Origin: Sporosarcina sp.
GTDB lineage: Bacteria > Bacillota > Bacilli > Bacillales_A > Planococcaceae
NCBI GenBank assembly: GCA_029263945.1
Contig: JARIDM010000076.1
Coordinates: 1-7,156, forward strand
DNA length: 7,156 bases
Direction: 5' to 3'
This document shows, piece by piece, positions 1-6,465 of this stretch (position 1 is its first letter; each line of letters begins with the position of its first letter). The translations under genes were made by a program, and so were the position numbers. Under the pieces are notes generated by a model. It worked only from the letters and a program-made list of their open reading frames with translations, did no database searches and was not told the origin of the DNA.

Positions 1-240
1 AAAATGATTGAGTATCTCTTGAGGCAGTGACATATGTTCAGCAAGTTGTTTTTTTAACTCTGCTAGCTCGTCCTCTTTCGGTAATCGCTTATGCCAAAGA
101 AGATAAATTACTTCTTCAAAACTAGCATTATCTGCGAGATCGTCAATATCGTAGCCAACATACGTTAACGTATCATCAATAATCGAACTAATCGATGACT
201 CAGTCGCTACAACTCCCTCTAATCCACGGGTAGATGTCAT
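1..240 (-). CDS. citZ: Citrate synthase, N-terminal 80 codons (partial, cut by window edge)
   Basis: Citrate synthase condenses acetyl-CoA with oxaloacetate at the entry of the TCA cycle, in the cytoplasm. The reading frame runs on the minus strand from ATG at 240-238 off the left edge with no stop. The product begins MTSTRGLEGVVATESS and continues with YVGYDIDDLADNASFEEVIYLL, which is the characteristic N-terminus of Bacillus CitZ-type citrate synthase (small-domain start). The catalytic His and Asp residues lie further on, outside the window. The start is supported by AAGGAG at 249-254, 8 nt upstream of the ATG. A good sigma-A-type promoter and cre-like sites lie upstream. In Bacillus this gene heads citZ-icd-mdh; whether that holds here cannot be seen. 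The identification is by recognition of the family sequence and by its place next to the pyk/fxsA region. Confidence 0.95.
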   Translation of the reverse strand, partial: MTSTRGLEGVVATESSISSIIDDTLTYVGYDIDDLADNASFEEVIYLLWHKRLPKEDELAELKKQLAEHMSLPQEILNHF

Positions 241-323
241 GTAAATCGCTCCTTTTGTCAGGTGACCCTTTATTTCAACTTTTTAGCGAAAATGGGTTCT
301 TTCTGATTTTATAATATACAGTC

Positions 324-339
324 TTAAAAACGCTTACAT
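324..339 (-). promoter_or_regulatory. cre-like site (CcpA operator) at the citZ transcription start
   Basis: The minus-strand sequence ATGTAAGCGTTTTTA (339-325) matches the relaxed cre consensus WTGNAANCGNWNNCW at all but one position; the plus-strand reading of 324-338 also has a single mismatch. It covers about +1 to +15 relative to the predicted citZ start. CcpA bound there would be expected to block initiation or early elongation, in line with the known CcpA repression of citZ in Bacillus subtilis. Binding itself is inferred. Confidence 0.65.
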
Positions 340-344
340 AAACC

Positions 345-373
345 ATTATAAGCAACTATGACAGTTTTGTGAA
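345..373 (-). promoter_or_regulatory. Predicted sigma-A promoter of citZ
   Basis: On the minus strand, TTCACA (368-373) is followed after exactly 17 bp by a perfect TATAAT (345-350). This predicts a transcript start near 338 and a citZ leader of about 98 nt. It is the best promoter match in the intergenic region and is correctly placed for citZ. The start site is inferred, not observed. Confidence 0.75.
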
Positions 374-387
374 TGGAAACGCTTGTT
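373..387 (+). promoter_or_regulatory. Second cre-like site, just upstream of the citZ -35 box
   Basis: The plus-strand sequence ATGGAAACGCTTGTT matches WTGNAANCGNWNNCW at 14 of 15 positions, missing only the conserved C. It touches the citZ -35 box and lies about 35 bp upstream of the start of the divergent membrane-protein gene, so it could affect either gene. It is less symmetrical than the site at 324-339 and therefore less certain. Confidence 0.4.
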
Positions 388-422
388 TTTGTTTACAAGG
401 AATGAAAAGGAAGCGATAATAC

Positions 423-1397
423 ATGAACATTAAAAGCCTTGAAAAGATTGTCACCATGCTGTTTAATAGGTGGTTTCCAATCATTTTCACATTAATCATA
501 ATTTTTATATTTCCGCCAGTAGCGATCGCTATTATCGCTGCTTATTTCACAGCACCTATTTTAATTGCATTTCATCGCGTCTTAAAAATCCCTTTGACCT
601 TCGCCACATTATTGGTCATTTTGATGATTTCATCAGTTTTCCTTACTTTTTTCTACATCGGACTCTACGGAATCATTGAAGTAATCCCTATTATTGAAGT
701 TCATCTTCAACCCTTTACAAATAGTACTGACCTTGTTGGAAAATCACTTGCATTTCTACAAGAAAAAGTGATTCAATATGGACACGCATTCATTGAATAT
801 GCATTTACTTTCATACAAAGCATTTTCCAACAACTCATCAGTCTCTTTATATTTATTTTCGCTTATTTCTTTGCATTAAGAGAATCTGGGAAAAATCGTT
901 TTTGGTTTTTAATTTATTTTCCCAAAAAACTTCGTAAACAAGCAAAACATACACTTTCAAAAGCGAGTGAATTAATCGGGACATTTATATCTGTAGAAGC
1001 CAAGCTTATTTTCTTAACATTTATCATCTTGTCTATCGGATTCTTCGTTCTAAAATTTGATTCGCCCATTGCAGTTGCCTTAATCATTGCGGTTACAGAT
1101 AGCCTTCCTTTCTTAGGTATAGGCATCTTCTTACTACCAATGATTGCTTTCTTCCTTTATGGCGGCAACCTTTTTATTGGCCTTTCACTAATATGCATCT
1201 ACATTTTGACATTTACAACTAGAAAAATTGCTGAATCCTATTTATGGGCTTCGACTTTTGAACTTAAGCCAGTCCACGCTTTTATAATTGTCGCTTGTTC
1301 TGTCTATCTTTTTGGCATTGTAGGAATTTTACTCACACCGTTCCTTCTATTTGCAGCGTTAAAGATTAAAGAGCATCCTTTATTCAACGAATTATAA
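423..1397 (+). CDS. AI-2E/YtvI-type multispanning membrane protein
   Basis: This 324-residue, very hydrophobic protein has the layout of the AI-2E transporter family (formerly UPF0118). It has paired membrane segments at about 18-46 and 57-85, an amphipathic stretch at about 90-130, one span at about 136-152, a charged cytoplasmic-type linker at 153-192 rich in Lys and Arg, then about four or five spans from 194 to 313. The family's C-terminal region is recognisable in DSLPFLGIG (226-234), followed by a GNLFIGL-like turn and a final FGIVGILLTPFLL. It is somewhat shorter than Bacillus YtvI (about 370 aa). Where many relatives have Glu-Pro after the late conserved Arg, this one has Glu-Ser (271-272). 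Transport substrate is unknown; family members have been linked to AI-2 export, Na+/H+ exchange or sporulation. The start has AAGGAAG about 9 nt upstream. It is the only plus-strand gene here and overlaps fxsA tail to tail by 14 bp. Family confidence is high; orthology to ytvI is only likely. Confidence 0.85.
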   Translation: MNIKSLEKIVTMLFNRWFPIIFTLIIIFIFPPVAIAIIAAYFTAPILIAFHRVLKIPLTFATLLVILMISSVFLTFFYIGLYGIIEVIPIIEVHLQPFTNSTDLVGKSLAFLQEKVIQYGHAFIEYAFTFIQSIFQQLISLFIFIFAYFFALRESGKNRFWFLIYFPKKLRKQAKHTLSKASELIGTFISVEAKLIFLTFIILSIGFFVLKFDSPIAVALIIAVTDSLPFLGIGIFLLPMIAFFLYGGNLFIGLSLICIYILTFTTRKIAESYLWASTFELKPVHAFIIVACSVYLFGIVGILLTPFLLFAALKIKEHPLFNEL

Positions 1398-1770
1398 TTT
1401 GACCATTTTTCATCTTTTTATAAATCCACCTTTGAATAAATGGCCTTATTAAATTTCGTGGCCAACTAAAGAGTAAGAGTAGACCCATAACGTCTGTAAT
1501 AAATCCAGGAGAAACAAGCAAAATGCCTGCAACTAAGATACAAAAACTATCTATTAATGCATCTCCTGGCGTCTCCATATTTGTCATACGTGTTCTTAAA
1601 TCGATCCACGCTTTAACACCTTGTCTTTTAGCAAAATAAGCCCCAAAAACACCTGTTAGGAGAATTAGAGAAATCGTTGGTAAAAAGCCGAGCAACTGAC
1701 CAGAATAAATGAGCAAAGCCAGTTCAGCTGTTGGTACGATTATAAATAACAGGATGAGCCATTTCATCAT
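1384..1770 (-). CDS. fxsA: FxsA-family membrane protein
   Basis: This 128-residue inner-membrane protein belongs to the FxsA family. E. coli FxsA affects phage T7 exclusion by the F plasmid; the role in Bacillales is not established. Membrane segments are visible at about 4-22, 28-48, 72-88 and 90-102. The family signature region is complete: TPGDALIDS (67-75), then LLVSPGFITDVMGLLLL (84-100), ending in a basic tail. Length is typical of Bacillales members. AAGGAGG at 1778-1784 lies 7 nt before the first of two tandem ATG codons, which favours the first, though the second at 1767 is possible. It follows pyk, as in Bacillus subtilis, but a strong terminator lies directly before its ribosome binding site. 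Its last 14 bp overlap the convergent membrane-protein gene. Confidence 0.92.
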   Translation of the reverse strand: MMKWLILLFIIVPTAELALLIYSGQLLGFLPTISLILLTGVFGAYFAKRQGVKAWIDLRTRMTNMETPGDALIDSFCILVAGILLVSPGFITDVMGLLLLFSWPRNLIRPFIQRWIYKKMKNGQIIIR

Positions 1771-1784
1771 CCAGAAGCCTCCTT

Positions 1785-1823
1785 AAAAAAATTCCGTTTG
1801 CGATACATCCGCAAACGGAATTT
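1785..1823 (-). terminator. Intrinsic terminator after pyk
   Basis: A 13-bp perfect stem is formed by 1789-1801 and 1811-1823, extendable to 14 bp with a 7-nt loop. On the minus strand it is followed by seven T residues (1791-1785; the first three also belong to the stem). It begins 8 bp beyond the pyk stop codon, so it should end the operon transcript. The run of T directly abuts the fxsA ribosome binding site. Confidence 0.9.
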
Positions 1824-1831
1824 ATATTTTA

Positions 1832-3592
1832 TTATAGTACGCTCGCGTGACCGTTATAAATCACACCAGATTCTGCATCCATCGTAACCTCAGCACCATG
1901 CTTGATGATCGACGTTGCATTTTTCACGCCAACAATGACTGGGATTCCTAAACTAAGTCCGACAACAGCTGCATGACTTGTTAAGCCGCCTTCTTCAGTG
2001 ATAATTCCTGCACATTTTTCAATGGCCGGCATCATATCACGGTCAGAACCATTCGTTACAAGAATAGCGCCTGTTGTATCATGCTTAAGAACATCATCTG
2101 CATTATTCGCAACAACGGTACGTCCAAATGCAGCTGTTTTTCCTATGCCTTGACCTTTTACGAGAATGTCCCCAACGACATGAATTTTCATTAAGTTCGT
2201 TGTACCAACTTCACCAGTTGGGACACCAGCCGTAATAATGACGACGTCCCCTCTGCTAACGTAATTGTGACTCACACTTTGGTCTACTGAGTCCTGCAAA
2301 ATTTCATCAATCGTTTTTACATCTTTACCGACAAGTGGATAAATACCCCAAGTAAGCGTTAATTTTCTAGAGTCTTTCTCAGAAAATGTCAGTGCGATGA
2401 CTGGACAACCCGGACGATATTTTGCAATCATTCTTGCCGTACGTCCACTGCGTGTAGGTGCCAGTACCGCTTTTACCTTTAAGTTAATTGCTGTATAAGC
2501 TGCTGATTGGCCAATTGCTTCCGTCATATTTCCGTGTTTCTCACGGCGACGTGTCGAAACAACAGAACGATAATCAACCGCTTCTTCAGTATGACAAGCA
2601 ATTTTATCCATCGTTAAGACTGACTCCACAGGATAGTTTCCTGCTGCAGTTTCGCCTGAAAGCATAATCGCATCTGAGCCATCAAGAATTGCGTTCGCTA
2701 CATCACTCGCTTCAGCACGTGTTGGACGTGGATTATGTTGCATTGAATCCAACATTTGTGTTGCCGTGATAACTGGTTTTCCGGATTGGTTACATTTCTC
2801 AATCAGTCTCTTCTGAACGAGTGGTACTTCTTCAGAAGGAATCTCCACACCTAAATCACCACGTGCGACCATCAGTCCATCTGAAATCAATAAAATCTCA
2901 TCAATATTATCGACACCTTCACGGTTTTCAATCTTTGGAATGATTTGAATGTCAGCGCCACCGTTAGACTCCAGTAAGCTTCTAATTTCTAATACATCTG
3001 ATGCTCTTCGTACAAAAGATGCTGCAATAAAATCTACACCTTCTTTAATGCCGAAAAGAATATCATTTGCATCTTTCTCAGTCATTCCAGGAAGTTGGAC
3101 TTGTACACCAGGTATATTGACACCTTTTTTGTTTTTTAGTGTTCCAGAGTTAATAACAAGTGTATGAATTAATCCTTTTGCTTCATCTTTACCAGTAACT
3201 TCTAACTGAATCAATCCATCGTCTAGAAGGATTGTTGAACCTTTATCTACATCTTCAATCAATTTATCATAGGTAACTGAAAATACATCACTCGTTCCCT
3301 CAACTTCAGTCATAGAAATACTTACTTGCTTTCCTTTTGTGAGTTCAACATTCCCATCTACCATTGAATGTGTACGTATTTCAGGCCCTCTTGTATCCAA
3401 CAAAATACCAACAACTTTGTCTTTCTTTCTAGCCGCTTCATTAATTCGATCAATCCGAACTTTATGCTCCGCATGATCACCATGGGAAAAATTAAGACGT
3501 GCAACGTTCATTCCTGCATCAATTAGTTCTTCAAGTTTTTCCACCGATTCACTTGCTGGTCCGATCGTACAAACAATTTTTGTTTTTCTCAT
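1832..3592 (-). CDS. pyk: Pyruvate kinase, long form with C-terminal PEP-utiliser domain
   Basis: Pyruvate kinase makes pyruvate and ATP from phosphoenolpyruvate and ADP, the last step of glycolysis. The 586-residue product has the usual A/B/A/C domain order: NFSHG (34-38), DTRGPEIRT (66-74), catalytic Lys220 in IIPKIEN, metal ligands Glu222 and Asp246, TATQMLDSM (276-284) and the SDVANAILDGSDAIMLSGET stretch (296-315). Glu71 in the RGPEIR motif suggests a K+-dependent enzyme, from the known Glu/Lys switch at that site. After about residue 475 comes the extra domain of Bacillus and Geobacillus enzymes, related to the phosphohistidine domain of PEP synthase; it keeps GGLTSHAAVVG with His540. 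The ATG at 3592 is preferred over an in-frame TTG at 3595, because it gives the family N-terminus MRKTKIVCTIGP and lies 8 nt after AAGGAGA (3601-3607). It follows pfkA by 46 nt and ends just before the terminator. Confidence 0.97.
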   Translation of the reverse strand: MRKTKIVCTIGPASESVEKLEELIDAGMNVARLNFSHGDHAEHKVRIDRINEAARKKDKVVGILLDTRGPEIRTHSMVDGNVELTKGKQVSISMTEVEGTSDVFSVTYDKLIEDVDKGSTILLDDGLIQLEVTGKDEAKGLIHTLVINSGTLKNKKGVNIPGVQVQLPGMTEKDANDILFGIKEGVDFIAASFVRRASDVLEIRSLLESNGGADIQIIPKIENREGVDNIDEILLISDGLMVARGDLGVEIPSEEVPLVQKRLIEKCNQSGKPVITATQMLDSMQHNPRPTRAEASDVANAILDGSDAIMLSGETAAGNYPVESVLTMDKIACHTEEAVDYRSVVSTRRREKHGNMTEAIGQSAAYTAINLKVKAVLAPTRSGRTARMIAKYRPGCPVIALTFSEKDSRKLTLTWGIYPLVGKDVKTIDEILQDSVDQSVSHNYVSRGDVVIITAGVPTGEVGTTNLMKIHVVGDILVKGQGIGKTAAFGRTVVANNADDVLKHDTTGAILVTNGSDRDMMPAIEKCAGIITEEGGLTSHAAVVGLSLGIPVIVGVKNATSIIKHGAEVTMDAESGVIYNGHASVL

Positions 3593-3600
3593 CAAAAATC

Positions 3601-3607
3601 TCTCCTT
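3601..3607 (-). promoter_or_regulatory. Ribosome binding site of pyk (decides the start)
   Basis: AAGGAGA lies 8 nt upstream of ATG 3592 and only 5 nt upstream of the in-frame TTG at 3595. Spacing and the family N-terminus both favour the ATG. Confidence 0.8.
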
Positions 3608-3638
3608 CGTTATGTATCTAATAAACGAAACGCAATGA

Positions 3639-4598
3639 TTAAATCGAAAGCTCTTTAGATAATTTATACATATTTGAATCCTTTGTCGCAGTTCCTTTGA
3701 AGACCTGCTCCAAACTATATTCTACTACTTTATGATTTTGCATGCCAATCGCAACCCCTCCGCGATTTCCTATTAATACTTCAACTGCTCTAGCGCCAAA
3801 CTGACTTGCAATCACACGATCGCGTGCAGATGGTGAACCACCTCTTTGAATATGGCCTAAAACAGAGACACGCGTTTTAATATTTCCTTGTTCTTGCAAT
3901 ATTTCTGCTAGTTCATGTCCAGACATCACACCTTCTGCAACTACAATGACACTGTGCTTTTTGCCACGGCCCGTACCACTTTCTAAGCGTTCAATAATAT
4001 CAGTTACTTCAAATGCCTCTTCCGGAATTAAAATCGTTTCTGCACCACCTGCAAGACCTGCCCACAATGCCAAGTCTCCTGCATCTCTGCCCATTACTTC
4101 TATAATAAATGAACGCTCATGCGAAGTTGCCGTATCTCTAATTTTATCAATGGCTTCAATAACTGTATTTAGCGCTGTATCAAAACCAATCGTGAACTCA
4201 GTTCCTTTAATATCATTATCAATTGTCGCAGGAACACATACACAAGGGACACCAAGAAGCGTTAACTCATGTGCACCTCTAAAAGAGCCATCTCCACCAA
4301 TGACAACAAGTCCTTCAATACCGTGTGCTTTTAATTGTTTAACTGCTTTTTCACGGCCTTCAGCTTCTCTAAACTCTGGGCAACGGGCTGAACGAAGGAC
4401 CGTTCCACCTCGCTGAATGATATCTCCAACTGATCCCAGTTCCATTGGTTCAATTTTACCTTCGATAAGTCCCTGGTATCCATTATAAACGCCATCTACT
4501 TCTAAACCTTCATATATCGCTTTTCGTACAACAGCTCGAACTGCAGCGTTCATACCTGGTGCATCTCCACCACTTGTTAATACAGCTATTTTCTTCAT
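3639..4598 (-). CDS. pfkA: ATP-dependent 6-phosphofructokinase
   Basis: This enzyme phosphorylates fructose 6-phosphate with ATP, the committed step of glycolysis, as a cytoplasmic tetramer. At 319 residues it matches the usual bacterial PfkA length, and key residues fall at the standard Geobacillus numbers. They are GGD at 10-12, Arg72, GGDGS at 101-105 (Gly104 marks ATP rather than pyrophosphate use), TIDND with catalytic Asp127 at 125-129, Arg162, Arg243, and GHIQRGGSP with His249 and Arg252. Effector-site residues Arg21, Arg25, Asp59, Arg154, Glu187, Arg211 and Lys213 are all kept, so ADP activation and PEP inhibition are expected. Residue 124 is Ala, where Gly is usual in Bacillus enzymes. 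A longer open frame starts at TTG 4613, but GGGAGGT (4605-4611) lies inside that extension, 6 nt before the ATG at 4598. It is 51 nt after accA and 46 nt before pyk, probably in one operon. Confidence 0.97.
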   Translation of the reverse strand: MKKIAVLTSGGDAPGMNAAVRAVVRKAIYEGLEVDGVYNGYQGLIEGKIEPMELGSVGDIIQRGGTVLRSARCPEFREAEGREKAVKQLKAHGIEGLVVIGGDGSFRGAHELTLLGVPCVCVPATIDNDIKGTEFTIGFDTALNTVIEAIDKIRDTATSHERSFIIEVMGRDAGDLALWAGLAGGAETILIPEEAFEVTDIIERLESGTGRGKKHSVIVVAEGVMSGHELAEILQEQGNIKTRVSVLGHIQRGGSPSARDRVIASQFGARAVEVLIGNRGGVAIGMQNHKVVEYSLEQVFKGTATKDSNMYKLSKELSI

Positions 4599-4604
4599 AT
4601 AAAT

Positions 4605-4611
4605 ACCTCCC
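4605..4611 (-). promoter_or_regulatory. Ribosome binding site of pfkA (decides the start)
   Basis: GGGAGGT lies 6 nt before ATG 4598. Because it falls inside the longer open frame beginning at TTG 4613, it argues that the five-residue extension MGGIY is not translated. Confidence 0.88.
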
Positions 4612-4649
4612 AATAATAACTACTAAGTATAAAGTCCATTCTTATGATA

Positions 4650-5603
4650 TTATTCTGTGAAAACGCCAATTTGACGAAACTTCTCATACCGTTTTTGAAC
4701 AAGCTCGTCTTCAGTTAAAGCGCCTAATTCGACTAATGACTCTTGAATCGCTTCTCCAATATAAGTTGCTTGTGCTTCTGGGTCACGATGCGCTCCACCA
4801 AGAATTTCTGGAATCATCTTTTCAATAATGCCCATATCCTTCAAATTAGGTGCTGTAATTTTCATCGCTTCTGCAGCTTGCTTTGAAAAACTCGCATCTT
4901 TCCACAAAATTGAAGCAGCCCCTTCAGGTGAAATTACCGAATACGTTGAATGTTCAAGCATATGAATGTGATTTGCAACGCCAAGCGCAAGTGCACCGCC
5001 GCTTCCGCCTTCTCCAATAACAATCGAAATAACGGGAACTGTTAAACCAGCCATCTCGACAAGATTACGGGCAATCGCTTCACTTTGCCCTCGCTCTTCC
5101 GCGGCCTTCCCAGGATAAGCCCCTTTTGTATCAATAAAGCAAATGACTGGCCGATTAAATTTCTCCGCTTGCTTCATAAGTCGTAAAGCTTTTCGATACC
5201 CTTCAGGATGAGGCATTCCAAAGTTTCTCATTACATTGCCCTTTGTGTCTTTCCCACGTTGATGACCAATAATGGTAATCGCTTGTGAGTTGAATGAGGC
5301 AATTCCACCTATAATCGCAGCATCATCACCATAATTTCGGTCACCATGAAACTCTATGAAGTCCTCGAATAACGCATGAACATAATCGAGGGTTGTGGGC
5401 CGCTGTGGATGTCTAGCAACTTGAACACGGTCCCATGTGGTCATATTTCCATAGATTTCTTGCTCTAAGTTTTCAAGTCTAACTTTTAAGGTCTTTATTT
5501 CGGCGGATAAATCCACTGAAGATTCAATTGTATATTGTTCAAGTTCATTAATCTTTGTACGCAATCGAACAATCGGCTCTTCAAATGCTAACGTTTTACC
5601 CAT
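4650..5603 (-). CDS. accA: Acetyl-CoA carboxylase, carboxyltransferase subunit alpha
   Basis: With AccD it forms the alpha2-beta2 carboxyltransferase that moves CO2 from carboxybiotin to acetyl-CoA, giving malonyl-CoA for fatty acid synthesis. The 317-residue protein starts with a helical, coiled-coil-like region (about 10-52). The crotonase-fold domain follows, with GHQRGKDT (113-120), GMPHPEGYRKA (129-139), FIDTKGAYPG (156-165), the glycine-rich GEGGSGGALALG (197-208) and SPEGAASILW (225-234). It is complete, close to Bacillus subtilis AccA in length (about 325). A longer frame begins at 5645, inside accD. The ATG at 5603 is preferred because it follows AAGGAGG (5613-5619) by 9 nt and gives the family-like start before FEEPIVRLRTKI. 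It begins 1 nt after the accD stop, which suits equal synthesis of the two subunits. The biotin carboxylase and carrier genes (accC, accB) are not in the window. Confidence 0.97.
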   Translation of the reverse strand: MGKTLAFEEPIVRLRTKINELEQYTIESSVDLSAEIKTLKVRLENLEQEIYGNMTTWDRVQVARHPQRPTTLDYVHALFEDFIEFHGDRNYGDDAAIIGGIASFNSQAITIIGHQRGKDTKGNVMRNFGMPHPEGYRKALRLMKQAEKFNRPVICFIDTKGAYPGKAAEERGQSEAIARNLVEMAGLTVPVISIVIGEGGSGGALALGVANHIHMLEHSTYSVISPEGAASILWKDASFSKQAAEAMKITAPNLKDMGIIEKMIPEILGGAHRDPEAQATYIGEAIQESLVELGALTEDELVQKRYEKFRQIGVFTE

Positions 5604-5604
5604 A

Positions 5605-6465
5605 TCACTTTGCCTCCTTAGCGTGAAGACGAACGATTTTAGCAAGTGCTACTTTCATCTCTGCACGGTGAATCACAGCATCTAACTGGCCATGATCAAG
5701 AAGAAACTCTGCCGTTTGGAAATCAGTTGGAAGTTTTTCGCCAACAGTTTGTTCAATGACACGTCTACCTGCAAAACCGATCAGCGCTTTTGGTTCCGCA
5801 AGGTTAATATCACCGACCGATGCAAAACTCGCTGACACGCCGCCTGTTGTAGGATATGTCATCACAGAGATGTATAACAATTTCCTTTCAGCGTGACGGT
5901 TTAAAGCAACACTTGTTTTTGCCATCTGCATAAGCGACAGGACACCTTCTTGCATTCTGGCACCACCACTCGCGGTAAAGATTAACATTGGAATATTAAG
6001 TTCAGTTGCTTTTTCAACAGCTCTTGTAATCTTTTCCCCAACGACAGAACCCATTGAACCCATCCGGAAATGTGAATCCATTATTGCAACAGCAACTTTA
6101 TATCCTTCGATTTCCCCTGTGCCAGTTAAAACCGCTTCATTTAAACCTGTTTTCTCATTATCTTGCGCTACCTTCTCCATATAGTCTGGAAAACCAAGCG
6201 GATTATCCGTTTTCAAATGGTCATCCATAGATTTAAATGTACCGTCATCAAATATCATTTCGACTCGCTCATTCGCGGTCATTCGCATATGATGGTCACA
6301 TTCTGGACAAACTTTTAAGACGTTAACCAATTCTTTCGTCAGAAGGATATGTTTACAAGCTGAACACTTCGTCATAATTCCTTCAGGCACATCATTTTTA
6401 GCTTGATTTGAAGGAATCTTCGGTTCATTTTGTTTCCGATTCCTTTTAAATATATCGCGAATCAT
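5605..6465 (-). CDS. accD: Acetyl-CoA carboxylase, carboxyltransferase subunit beta
   Basis: The partner of AccA in the carboxyltransferase that makes malonyl-CoA. The 286-residue protein has a basic N-terminus and then a four-cysteine zinc ribbon, Cys34-x2-Cys37-x15-Cys53-x2-Cys56, the mark of bacterial AccD. The crotonase-fold domain follows, with the MDSHFRMGSMGSVVGEK stretch (129-145), TASGGARMQEG (164-174), TYPTTGGVSASFA (203-215) and FAGRRVIEQT (231-240). Length is typical for Bacillales. The ATG at 6465 gives the expected MIRDIFKR-type start. Its ribosome binding site GAGGGG (6475-6480, 9 nt away) is weaker than those of its neighbours and lies inside the upstream regulator gene. The two genes overlap by 20 nt in different frames, so translation of the regulator probably helps accD initiation. 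Confidence 0.97.
   Translation of the reverse strand: MIRDIFKRNRKQNEPKIPSNQAKNDVPEGIMTKCSACKHILLTKELVNVLKVCPECDHHMRMTANERVEMIFDDGTFKSMDDHLKTDNPLGFPDYMEKVAQDNEKTGLNEAVLTGTGEIEGYKVAVAIMDSHFRMGSMGSVVGEKITRAVEKATELNIPMLIFTASGGARMQEGVLSLMQMAKTSVALNRHAERKLLYISVMTYPTTGGVSASFASVGDINLAEPKALIGFAGRRVIEQTVGEKLPTDFQTAEFLLDHGQLDAVIHRAEMKVALAKIVRLHAKEAK
5613..5619 (-). promoter_or_regulatory. Ribosome binding site of accA within the end of accD
   Basis: AAGGAGG sits in the last codons of accD, 9 nt before ATG 5603. The accD stop and accA start form TGATATG, with one base between them. This fixes the accA start and suggests translational coupling. Confidence 0.85.

Noticed and set aside
241..338. Structured leader or riboswitch in the citZ 5' untranslated region
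   Set aside because: Only 4-bp pairings such as ACCC with GGGT were found; no stable hairpin or known riboswitch core is visible. Aconitase binding to the citZ leader is known in Bacillus subtilis but could not be supported here.
338..349. CcpC-like dyad ATAA...TTAT in the citZ promoter
   Set aside because: The half-sites are 4 nt apart instead of the 7 expected, and they overlap the -10 box, which explains the sequence.
3593..3638. Short inverted repeat TTCGTT...AACGAA next to the pyk ribosome binding site
   Set aside because: Only a 6-bp, AT-rich stem with a loop of about a dozen bases; too weak to call an RNA switch or a terminator.
3946..4416. Long plus-strand open frame (156 codons) inside pfkA
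   Set aside because: It lies antisense to a highly conserved pfkA frame, has no recognisable protein features, and is a shadow of that gene's codon pattern. The shorter antisense frames in the AI-2E-type gene, pyk and the regulator were dropped for the same reason.
4599..4649. Possible pfkA promoter with TATACT as -10 box in the accA-pfkA gap
   Set aside because: No -35-like hexamer at 16-19 bp spacing and no extended -10, so the match is probably chance.
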